Assembly: GCA_022606135.1 (NCBI GenBank)
Contig: JABYQN010000009.1
Location: forward strand, 831,001 to 895,000
Direction of reading: 5' to 3'
DNA length: 64,000 nt
From: Fomes fomentarius
Lineage: Eukaryota > Basidiomycota > Agaricomycetes > Polyporales > Polyporaceae
Shown: positions 46,886 through 57,507 of the stretch, piece by piece
Layout of the letters: each line of letters begins with the position of its first letter
Numbering within the stretch: position 1 is the stretch's first letter
Program-made: the position numbers and the translations under genes
Notes under the pieces: generated by a model
The model's input: only the letters and a program-made list of their open reading frames with translations
Told to the model about the DNA's origin: nothing
Database searches by the model: none

Positions 46886-47409
46886 ATGTTCAGCCGTACC
46901 ATCACCTCCGTCTTCTGCGCGCTCTCCCTGAGCATTCTTGCGACCGCCATGCCCAGCGCAAACGGGGGCCCGTCGACGACGGTCACGGTCACCGCGCCCA
47001 CTCCCACGCCTACGTCTGCTAGCGACTGCAAGACCGGCCCCGTCCAGTGCTGCAACTCGGTTACAAGCGCCAGTATTCCACTTCTTTCCACACGCACTAG
47101 TAACCCCCTGATTACATTGTCCGATTTCATCGCGCCACCGTCCACAGTCCAGCACCCCGGCTGGCACTGCCATCCTTGGGCTGCTCGGCATTGCCGTCCA
47201 GGGCGTCGACCTTCTCCTCGGGTTAACATGCTCCCCCATCACCATCATCGGCGTCGGCGGTAGCTCCTGCTCGTCTAACGTAGTTTGCTGCGAGAACAAC
47301 AGCTTCGTGCGTCGTCTGTCCCAACATCTACTCTCGATTCTGGCCATATCTCACCACCACACTTCAGGGCGGCCTAATCTCCATCGGCTGCGTCCCGATC
47401 ATCCTCTGA
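46886..47409 (+). CDS. Class I hydrophobin I (tandem copy 4), non-GT splice donor
   Basis: Exon 1 matches copy F almost exactly ([39 protein letters not shown]) and continues [14 protein letters not shown]. Intron 1 begins GCCAGT at 47069 where F, G and H have GTCAGT, a GT-to-GC donor change; the acceptor CACAG ends at 47147. Exon 2: [40 protein letters not shown] and VCCENNSF. Exon 3: [16 protein letters not shown] at 47407-47409. All eight cysteines are present if intron 1 is removed. GC-AG introns exist in fungi, so the gene may work with reduced splicing. A weak GTTACA donor nine bases upstream would also keep frame. Confidence 0.88.
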
Positions 47410-47455
47410 GTCTGAGTACTGCAGCTGGCATACCCACTGGTTAGCTCATTGAGTC

Positions 47456-47483
47456 GACTCCGCTATACGGGGACAACGGAGTC
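47456..47483 (+). other. Altered 3' UTR hairpin of hydrophobin I
   Basis: GACTCCG (47456-47462) pairs with CGGAGTC (47477-47483) around a 14-base loop. The F/H stem is not present, but a different stem forms at the same place. Confidence 0.5.
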
Positions 47484-47499
47484 ATCAGCCGTTGCTGTA

Positions 47500-48089
47500 T
47501 ACGGATGAGCTATCTCTGGGACTTTTGCTCATTATCCATCGCTGTGTAGTCCCATTGTTTGCATATCCTTAGTGATTTGAAGGTGTTAGACAGTCAGGCA
47601 TCTTGTGCTTTGACGTTATTGCTTCCGGGCCCGCGGTTGAAAGATCTGGTTCAACAGCTTCCGCTTATCCTCAGTGATTGTTACAAGGATCACCGACCTC
47701 CTACAGTCGATAGACCAGGCCTAGTGTTCTTGATTTCCGCAACGGACTTGCCTCCGGCACGTCGCCTTCCTTGTAAGTCAAAGAAGCTTCCTGACAACGA
47801 GGACTATTACATCACGCGCACGACTGGGCCCCTCTAGTCCCACGGCCGCAAAGCTGATGATCACAGACATGCACAGTACTTCACGAACTATTGCAGGTGG
47901 ATTACAACATGAATGGTACAACAGGTTACAGGGTATCGCGCGTGTTCCATAATACTCGACTAGAAAATGCGGCTAGCGATCGACGAACGCTGAGTGGGTA
48001 TCTTTCTTTTGTTCTTTCTGTGTTGCGCTTCTGACACGTTAAGTTGCCTCCGTACCCGTCCTCGAATCGCAGGCTAGATCCCGTCTCGT
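47500..48089. other. Convergent 3' flanks of hydrophobins I and J
   Basis: The first 120 bases continue the shared 3' flank of the tandem copies (CAGTCAGGCATCTTGTGCTT at about 47592). The rest is unique and no gene was seen. Confidence 0.45.
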
Positions 48090-48536
48090 TCAGGGGATGA
48101 CAGGAACACAGCCAACGCTAACAAGGCCGCCCTAGAACCCAAGTCGATCAGCAGACCTTCAGACACTAGCGCACTAGGGCATACGTACCACACTGTTGTT
48201 CTCGCAGCAAACAGGCGATTCCTTGCAGTCACTACCTCCGACACCTATGACCCTGATTGGGCTGCAGCTCAGGCCAAGAACGCCACGAACGCCGTCGAGA
48301 GGGATGCCCAAGAATGCGAGGAGTATACCGCCTGCGGGGGAGTTGGGCTAGAATAAACGAAAGCGCGTGAGCATCGACGGGTGGCCAAGGAAGTGGTGGT
48401 GACGGCTCACGTCGGCGGTGCTGTCACAGCACTGCATCGAGCCGGTGGTACAGCTGCCTGCACGGGGCACAACGAACGCTCCGGCAGTGGAGAGGAGAAG
48501 AGCGGCGGAGAGGACAGCAGAAAGTCGAGTCAACAT
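48090..48536 (-). CDS. Class I hydrophobin J (diverged)
   Basis: Three exons on the minus strand. Signal peptide MLTRLSAVLSAALLLSTAGA, then FVVPRAGSCTTGSMQCCDST. Exon 2: PNSPAGGILLAFLGIPLDGV, LSCSPIRVIGVGGSDCKESP and VCCENNSV. Exon 3: GGLVSVGCVPVIP, TGA at 48090-48092. All eight cysteines are present. It is the most unusual intact member: it ends in Pro, has GGLVS instead of GGLIS, charged residues (CKES) between Cys 5 and Cys 6, and MLTR instead of the MFSR/MFAR start. The start at 48536 is preferred over an in-frame upstream ATG because it begins the signal peptide directly. Confidence 0.94.
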
Positions 48537-51139
48537 GGTGTGTTCGTACTGAGAACTATAGAGAGGAGAGCGGGAGAACGAAAGGAGGGTGTAAAGGAGG
48601 GAAGGTGGTAGAAGGGCGAGGGCGGTCCAAGACTGTTTCAAGGTCGGGGTCGGGTGGAGGGCTTTATAGCCGTCGGCCGTGATGAGGGATGGAGCAGCGA
48701 GAGGGGCGGGGGTAGGCCAGAAAGCAGCATTAGGGGGATGTGGGCGAGGGCGAGACCGACCTCAAGGTGGTCACATCTTCTGCAGACTGGATGTGGGCGT
48801 AGAGATTGGGGACGCTGATCGTGGGCGAGGGTGAGGGAGGTGAACAGGGCGGGGGAGTCCATTTGGGGTCGTGAGTGACGTTGGTCGGTACGTATTCGGT
48901 AGCGATGGCGGACGGCCAAAGCTGGGCCGTAGAGAGTTGCATCGTTGACCGTGTACGTGTTCAGCTTGTGAGCTCTTGGGAGCATCCTGAGCACGTCTGG
49001 GAAGAGCGCACCAAGAGTAGACGATTTGTCCTGCAATAACTTTGTAATTCAAGAGTGCGGCTCCTCACACTGGCAAGTCCTGGCTGATCGCCCGCCATCA
49101 TCTCACACTTTCACGTTTTGACGCGACGGCGCGATGGCAGCTCTTACCGGCTTCCTTGTACCGGAGGGTAGGAGGTGCGGGTGCTTCCCGGCCGTCTTGG
49201 AACAACACTGATGGAAAGCATACGTCACGTCTGACACTGCAAGCGTGGGCGTTGGCCGGATGACAGCGGAGGAACGGCGGCGCGGAGACCTGTCCAACCT
49301 CGACAGCCTTCGCCGTGAGACGATGCACAGCTCTACGCCCACTCTCCTTCGCCGCCGCGACCCCAGTCATCTGACCACCGCGAGCAACTCCACCCGCGCC
49401 CTTCCTCGTCGCCTCCGTGCGCATAAGCTGATCAGGACACAGAACATCCGGCCTCCTCCACAGGCTTGCGCCTCGTGTATATCGGTCGGTGCGTGCACCG
49501 CCTCCGTTCTCCAAATTCGCTGGTTAATTCCACTCGGCGGGACTCACGTACCCCTCGGTGACGCAGCAAACGAACGACCACTACGTCATCCAACGACGAC
49601 TATGATGGACGCCGCCGATGCTCAACATGGGCCCCACACAAAACGAAAACGAAGCAACGCTACGCACATCACTGCCCGGCGCTGAACTGAGAATGTGACA
49701 ATCGGTCCTCTCGATCCGAAGAGATGCAGAGACGCAGAGATGCGTCCTATCCCCCAAACCACCGCCGGTGTGGAGTGCACCCGCGGGCTACGAGGAGCCC
49801 TCTATTACCCCGTGCAGCGCCCCCACATCTTCTCCAAGGACGGAAGCACCCCGGTTCCTGGCGGGAATCGCACGGGAATGAACGCGTTCTGTGTCTCGAC
49901 AGCGCGGAACGCCTAGGAGAGGATGAGGGAGTGAGTTGAGTGAGAGATGAGGATGAACACAATGGCAGAGAGCGTACCACCGGTGGACTCCCCGTCCCAT
50001 GTCCGTCGGAAGCAATGCCAGACAGGCGACGCAGGTTCAGCTGACGCGACGGCCCAACGCTAGCGTATTTTCCGTGTGCCCCCCGCGCCCCCCCCCCCCC
50101 CTCTCACACTGACACATACGTACTGGCCAGGTACGCGGCCCCCATGCCACTACGAAACCGCACACACGACCACGCCGCGGATCCGCGACACGTGCCAGCA
50201 GTGCGAGCATGCATGTTTGCTCCCGGTGGGCAGAGGCGAGGTTGGTTAGACGACTTACTGTTCCTCGTTCTTCCCTCTCCGGCTAGTGTCATAACCCGCC
50301 TCCTTTACCACGTGAGAGAGGGATTGGTTGATCGAGAGAGGGGGGATTGATTGAGAGAGACAGGCCGTCGACAGTCAACGACGCGCAACGCATCGCACTA
50401 TCACTTATCGGTTGCGGCGAGGTCGGAGAAGTATGTACATGACCTGACAAACTCGCGAGCACAGTGAATCTGCAGATAAGAAAAAAAATTGAGCTGAAGA
50501 CTGGAAGGCTGCGTTGATGAAAGGCCTGACACTCACAGTTCGTGCACCACCATGGCGGAAGCCCTTTCCTCGCATACATCAACATTGCCACAATTGCCAC
50601 CCCAGCCCACAATCCGTCAGATGGGATGAAATCAGAACACCAGGGATCCTCCCTCTCGGAAGTGGAGTTGCAGCAAGGTACCGTTTCAATTGCGTCTCGC
50701 TGCGCGCCCGCAGGATAAAAAAACCTCTCCTACGCCACGCAGAAAGATAATCACAAGATGCACGAGGTCCCATGCTGGCGTCCCCATGTGCTGCAGGATC
50801 CGGAGACTGTCGAGTCGACGGTGGACGAAAGACCGGAAGATGATGACAATATCAAAGTCCTGAAAATCGAGTGATGCGGCGTAGGACGCACGCGTCAAAG
50901 ACTGTGTGGCTGGGGTGCCTGTCCTGGGCGAAGACCAGCGCACGTCCGCCCCGAGTCCACTGCCCGCCTGGTTTGAGAATGTTAGACTTCCAGATCCACA
51001 TCCCAATTTTCGTAGGCAGCCACCACCCACCTTCCCCGCGATGCGCTGGAACCCCGCTTGACGTTCGAGTTCGTACGCTCGACCCAGCAACAGCAGCCAG
51101 CCGAGGTGGTGAGCCGGTCGACAACGGTCTCGGCGTTAG
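48537..51139. other. 2.7 kb divergent intergenic region
   Basis: Between hydrophobins J (minus) and K (plus). It contains a run of C at about 50088-50101 and no gene I can support. Overlapping open frames at 48638-49685 and 50686-51800 are compositional. Confidence 0.4.
48663..48668 (-). promoter_or_regulatory. TATA box of hydrophobin J
   Basis: TATAAA on the minus strand, 127 bases upstream of the ATG. Confidence 0.6.
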
Positions 51140-51146
51140 TATAAGA
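51140..51146 (+). promoter_or_regulatory. TATA-like box of hydrophobin K
   Basis: TATAAGA 128 bases before the ATG, the same spacing as in the other copies though the sequence is weaker. Confidence 0.5.
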
Positions 51147-51267
51147 GCCGTGCTGAAAACAGACCACGACTTTCTTCAGAGCCAGCACCCCCTTCAGCTT
51201 GTCTCCCAAAAAGCCCGAACACCAACCAGCCCACTTCACCCTCATCCTCGCCTCCAGCCAAGCGAAA

Positions 51268-51784
51268 ATGCGCGCCAGCATCGCCGCCTCTCTCCTCCCC
51301 TTCACCGTCCTTGCGGCCGCCCACCCAAGGGTGACCACGACCACGACCACGACCACGGCTGGCACCGTGGCCGCACGCGGCGGCGAGCCGGGTTCGCATC
51401 CAGGGGGCGGCTGTTCCACCGGGCCCGTCCAATGCTGCAACACGGTTGACAATGTGTGCAACTTTATCTCCTCGCCCAACGTGACGCATTTACTGAACAC
51501 CGCTTGTCCATGCCACAGGCGGAAAGCCCCTCGACGGCTACCCTCCTGAGCCTGCTCGGCATCGTCGTACAGGGTGTGGACGTCCTTGTCGGCATGAACT
51601 GCTCGCCGGTCAACGTCATCGGTGCCGCCGACGGGTCGTGCTCTACCAACGCCGTGTGCTGCCAGAACAACAACGTGGTAAGTGCCCATCCGGGCCATTG
51701 TGTGTGCATATGGACTGGGGTCACTTACCATATTGTCACTAGGGCGGCCTTGTCTCCATCGGCTGCGTCCCGGTCGATCTTTGA
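51268..51784 (+). CDS. Class I hydrophobin K with Thr-run linker
   Basis: Three exons. Signal peptide MRASIAASLLPFTVLAAAHP, then a run of eight Thr encoded mainly by repeated ACCACG, TVAARGGEPGSHPGGG, and [14 protein letters not shown]. Exon 2: [40 protein letters not shown] and VCCQNNNV. Exon 3: GGLVSIGCVPVDL, TGA at 51782-51784. All eight cysteines are present. The Thr run is a coding microsatellite and probably length-variable between strains. The donor of intron 1 is GTGTGC, weaker than in neighbours. Confidence 0.95.
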
Positions 51785-52887
51785 GCGGCCATCGTGCCAT
51801 TGCTGTTGGAGAGCAAAGGGCTATTCATGGGTCCCGCAGATACATCTTGGTATCGAACGAGTTCTGCTGTGATCCCTCCCGCAAAAGGGAACTGATTGTA
51901 TATTACGAGGTGTTCCCTGACGTAGCCTGCGAGTGGTAACGAAAAAAAAAGGCTTTTGTGGCCCCATATAAAGCGAGTTACGCACTGTTTTGTTTCTAGA
52001 CGGCCTTTCAGGTGATGCGTCCCGTAACACCCATCGGCGGTAAAGCGCTCCAGCATATATATATATATGCGTGCTGAGGGAGTCCGGGAACAGACCTCTC
52101 CGTGTGCGGAGACTCCGCGGCGTGACAGTTCCTGCAGGGCAGAAAACATCCGTGGATCAGACTGCACTTGCGGCGGCGAATGTTACACATGCCTCACCAT
52201 TGATACTCTGACCTTGCCTCACGCCGTTGCAGAGCAACTGATCACCGTTCTGATGAGAATGGCCGGGGAGCGCATGCACATCGTGGAATGCCATGTAGAG
52301 TCAGTCAGAAACGGGCTCGACCTAACGCCAGCGGTGCCAGTACGTGCCCCTATGCGTTGTGATGCGCGGGCTCCAAGGGAACAGAATGGGTCATTCGTTC
52401 CACGACCGCATGCATGCGCCAAAACCTTGCCCTTGAAGGTCCTACAACCCATATCTGGGCACACCAACTAAGGTTGTTTGACATTTTGCACATACCTGTC
52501 AAAGTTGTAACGCAATATCACATGCACGGATGCGGCGTCTTCAGGTACAAAGTCCCGCCACCCAACGTGCGCGCATTGTATACATGCCAGCGCTGTCACA
52601 CAAGCACACGTTGAAGCCGGGTGGATGGACTGTCAGATTACTCGGACCAGACGGTCATTACGACAATCCAGCGCATGAGATTTGTCCGGTCCGGGCGTTC
52701 TGACTGCAACATTCGGCGTGAGTTGCTTTCGTCCCCATGCATTCAATTACTACACCGACGAACCTGTCCACTCCATAAACGCGTGATTCTCCAGCAACAC
52801 CAGGCCACCACTTCACCATGCATATCGTCTCGGTCTCCTGCAAGCAGACAGCCCGAACGCACTGGGCCCTACGCGGTTGTCAACAGG
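51785..52887. other. Intergenic between hydrophobins K and L
   Basis: About 1.1 kb with the K 3' flank, a short (AT)n run at about 52055-52068 and the L promoter. No gene seen. Confidence 0.4.
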
Positions 52888-52895
52888 TATATAAG
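52888..52895 (+). promoter_or_regulatory. TATA box of hydrophobin L
   Basis: TATATAAG 112 bases upstream of the ATG. Confidence 0.65.
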
Positions 52896-52999
52896 CTAGC
52901 AAGCAAGACGGTTAGCACTCCAGAGCAGCTCCACCAAGCGGCCCTCCCCACTCGATCCACCGGCTCCTCTTCACGCATAGGACCACCGAACTTACAAAC

Positions 53000-53592
53000 A
53001 TGTTCGCCCGCTTCACCACCACGCTCGCCGTCGTCTCCCTCGTCGTCCTTGCGGCCGCCACACCCTACCCGACCAACGTCCCGCCGCCGCCCAAGACCGT
53101 GACGCAGATCGCGACGAAGATCGTGACCAAGACAGAACTGGTTCAGCCAGCGACGGTGACGCAGCCCTCCGGGACGTGCACTGCAACTGCGCCGATCGTC
53201 ACCGTGACCGAACCGGCGAGCAACTGCACCTCTGGCCCTATCCAGTGCTGCGAGTCCATCGAGCAGGTGAGCCAGCCTCTGCGCCACGGTGCTGTATGCG
53301 AGATTGACTCACAGTTTGCGATGATCCGCAGGCCAACTCGATACCCAGCAAGGTCATCTTGGGTCTGCTCGGTATCTTCCTCCAGGACTTGAACATCATC
53401 CTCGGTCTCAACTGCAGTCCTATCACCGGGGTCGGCGTCGGCAGCGGTGACGCATGTAGTGCGGTCACCGTGTGCTGCGAGAACAATGCTGTTGTGAGTG
53501 TTTATCCCCATGTGATGACGGTCCATTGACTCACATCATGAACTCTACAGGGGGGCTTGATTTCCATCGGCTGCATCCCGGTCTTCTTGTGA
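53000..53592 (+). CDS. Class I hydrophobin L, extended, with a ninth cysteine
   Basis: Three exons. Signal peptide MFARFTTTLAVVSLVVLAAA, then the longest linker of the group (about 55 residues, TQIATKIVTKTELVQPATVT), PSGTCTATAPIVTVTEPASN, and CTSGPIQCCESIEQ. Exon 2: PSKVILGLLGIFLQDLNIIL, LNCSPITGVGVGSGDACSAV and TVCCENNAV. Exon 3: [16 protein letters not shown] at 53590-53592. Besides the eight conserved cysteines there is one in the linker (SGTC), an odd number for a secreted hydrophobin. The free Cys could link molecules or pair differently (inference). Confidence 0.94.
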
Positions 53593-53614
53593 GCATGCAC
53601 CTGCTCGCAGTAAA

Positions 53615-53683
53615 GGCAATAGGTAGCCCATCGACAACGTAATGAGGCAATATGGGTAGCCCAGCGACAACGTAGTGAGGCAA
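53615..53683. repeat. Tandem direct repeat of two units
   Basis: Two copies of a 30-33 base unit beginning GGCAATA and containing GTAGCCCA(T/G)CGACAACGTA, followed by a third GGCAATA. It lies just after the hydrophobin L stop codon, in the 3' UTR or intergenic space. Confidence 0.8.
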
Positions 53684-53930
53684 TAGATAGAGCAGTACTT
53701 CCCTTGTCTGCGTCACTTCGTTCGTTATATGCGGCATCGTAAATGAATGGGGTTGTGGATACAACAGTGCCTGGACTAGGTCCCAGTTTTGAGAGAGTGC
53801 GATCTTGTCGCTATGCCTCACCTTGAATGAACCAACGGAAAATGCAATGCACGCGCTAGCACTAGAAATACTCGTACAACACCTATGGTCGAAAGCGGGA
53901 GTGGATATGCGATGCCAGTATACATACAAA

Positions 53931-54800
53931 CTAGTCCATGCGGCCTTTCAATGTGCGCTTGATAACTTTGTCTTTCGTCCTGAACACAGACCGGTCAGAA
54001 TCTCTCGCAGATGCGGAGGGAAGATGAAGAAGGATACTCACAAAACATACACCTCCGCTCCCCAACCCGAATACGCGTCCCGATCTACCGCGTTCAGCAG
54101 CGTCTGCGAGATCGTCTCGAATAGGTCTTCCGCCTCCAAGTCCGGCTCCCACAGGCCTTCTGCCACACCGAACAGTTTGCTGCTAGCCGTGCCCGCAACG
54201 ACAAAGTCCTTCGCGAAGTTCAGGCATCCAATGAGGTCTGTGGCCGCGATGTATGGCTTGTATTCGCCATTATGGTCCTTCTGGAGCCCCGCCATGACTG
54301 GCTCAATAAAGTATGGACCGAATCGCCGCTCGTACAGGGCGGAAGAGACGAGATGCGCAAAGGTCTCGGGCTCGATCTCGCGCTCTTCCTTGATCGTGTA
54401 CATGTTGACTCGGTAACGGAATGTCTCCTTCCTGGAGAACAAGATTACCTTACCGGCCAAGAAGAGTAATGGAAGCGAGGGAGAACGTACAATGTTGTTA
54501 CATCTGTTGCAAGACCAGGCAGACCCAAGAATATCCGGTCGGTCATTTGGAAGATCTGCACGACAGGCATGTCTGAATAACGAGGCGCACGGCATCCACG
54601 GTGTATACGCACCTTCTGGAAGTTCGACGAGATACCCAGCGACTGGTTTCCTAGTCGCAGGTCGGAGGCAATGGCAACACAATCCTTGCCCACCATGGCG
54701 ATCACGGAGCCACCGTTATATTCCATGATTGACTAATGGGACAAACCCATGAGTGAGTATACCGTGTAGCGGATGTAACTTTTCAGTGCATGCTCACCAT
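53931..54800 (-). CDS. PUP3: Proteasome subunit beta type-3
   Basis: Structural, non-catalytic beta subunit of the 20S proteasome core. The minus strand encodes MSIMEYNGGSVIAMVGKDCV, AIASDLRLGNQSLGISSNFQ, FLGLPGLATDVTT, RFGPYFIEPVMAGLQ and NAVDRDAYSGWGAEVYVLTK, ending KRTLKGRMD with TAG at 53931-53933. It has no N-terminal propeptide with catalytic Thr, as expected for beta-3. The start needs care: an ATG at 54798-54800 is followed at once by an intron (GTGAGC to CATTAG), and the next exon begins TCAATCATGG, giving MSIM, which matches the conserved N-terminus. The alternative start is the second Met at 54726. About five exons. Confidence 0.93.
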
Positions 54801-55223
54801 GTCGGGCAAATTATGGTGAGGAGAAGAGGGGAAGAGTAGAGGTTGAGTCGAATGCGTAAGACCAAGGCTACACAAGAATTGCCTGCGGGAACGCGTATAC
54901 CGACGCGTCAGTCTGTCACGCGTACCAGTCACGCAGAGTCACAGGTGTCACGCGTCCATGGGGGGCCGGGCCGGAGGCAGACTTGACCTGACCACGATAT
55001 TCAGAACTCTCTGAGTCTCTTGTGTCTTGCTAGACAAGTTGGCGGATGGGGACACACGACATAATATGACACTACGACGGAGGTCTTAGTGACGCGCAAT
55101 CGGAAGTGGAGTTGAACAATAGATCAAGCTCTGATGAGGATCGTTCCATGACATCGTATTCCTACAAACTCATACAGCTGTCCCTATTGTTGATTTACAG
55201 GTTCACAGACCACCGCCCAGTGC

Positions 55224-55650
55224 TTAGTTGCTGTTGAGCTCTGCAGCGCGAGCCTTCAATTCCTCTCTGCTCTGCAAAGGTTCAGACCGGTTGTTAGTAC
55301 ACGATGTGACAGATGTACACAACCGGGAGGAGGGTAACAACTGACCTTTGGAGGAGGCAGATTGTCCGCGACCTGCGGCGAAGGGATGTGAGGGTCCCGC
55401 GCGTGGAGTGCGCCATACTCGGGGTTACTGCTCAATCCACCTCCGGGCTGGGGCGGTTCGAGATCGCGAGGGTCGTTCGTGTTCTATATAGCAGGGATAC
55501 GATCAGCAACTAGTACCACGATCACAACTGAAATCCACGTGCAGCAGGATGAGGCAAAATGCCAAAAGTGGGCTCGTTTGCCTGCTTGGGGGCTGAGTCC
55601 GAGTTGTTGTCTGAAGTCTTCCCCTTGAGCTTGTTGATGATGGAGGACAT
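55224..55650 (-). CDS. Small conserved basidiomycete protein, unknown function
   Basis: Minus strand, about 100 residues. Exon 1 starts MSSIINKLKGKTSDNNSDSA and runs into ANEPTFGILPHPAAR. Exon 2 (55346-55483) reads NTNDPRDLEPPQPGGGLSSN, PEYGALHARDPHIPSPQ and VADNLPPPK. Exon 3 (55224-55271) reads SREELKARAAELNSN with TAA. It is hydrophilic, without signal peptide or membrane segment. The exon 2/3 junction is clean, but I could not place the exon 1/2 junction in frame with a GT donor, so part of the N-terminal half is uncertain. The family is familiar in mushroom genomes, but its function is not known to me. Confidence 0.65.
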
Positions 55651-56092
55651 GGTGAAATCGTGAACTTCAATGAGTTGTAGAGGTGGGACAAGGATATGTG
55701 GGTCTTATCGTCATCCGACAGAGACACCGCGTTCTCATATATACTTAGGGCCGGAGCCGCAGTTGGGGCGCAGCTACTCCGAGGATGACGAGATCGCTGG
55801 AGAAAGGGGGTGCGCAGAGGCTTTGTCATGACGTCTGTGCACCGGATCTCTTTAGGCTGTGATTGTCCATTCTCCCTCTTTGGGAAGTATGACATCGTGC
55901 ACTGCTTGAGAGCAGGTCCGGGATTCCAGGCTTGAGTGTGGCTGGGACTGATGACGCGGTTGCTGTGCCCTGAGGAACAGGAGATTGCACCCAATTTAGA
56001 GAGAGAGACAAGTATTGTATTTGTATACAGGCTTCTGCAATAGATACCATACACACGGCGAAGCCGGAAAGAGATACAAGTTGCACTTCTGT

Positions 56093-57167
<1,075 letters not shown>

Positions 57168-57507
57168 GGTTCGTGAAGGGTGTAAAGGAGAGAATTGGCG
57201 GTAGATGGAGGATAGGAGATGGTTATGAAGGTGCGGGGGATACGGCGGTGCTCAAGGGTCAAGACTATGATTAGCCCACGATCTCTCGGCAATCGCCAGC
57301 CTTCCCAATATATCCGCCGGTTCCGCACTGGTTCAGTCTTATCTCTCCCTCCGGATACACAGAGTTACACTGCTGCATTGCCTACAGACCTTGGAGTACA
57401 GCACCCGGAGGCGACCATTGAGGGAAACACTGGCATGCATCGCAGGATAAGTAGAATAACGTATTGCACAGAAGATAGGATATGTAGCAGTAATCATTAA
57501 TGATGTC

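Noticed and set aside
50086..50103. Run of C bases as a functional element
   Set aside because: Simple homopolymer in intergenic DNA; it may even be an assembly-length artefact.
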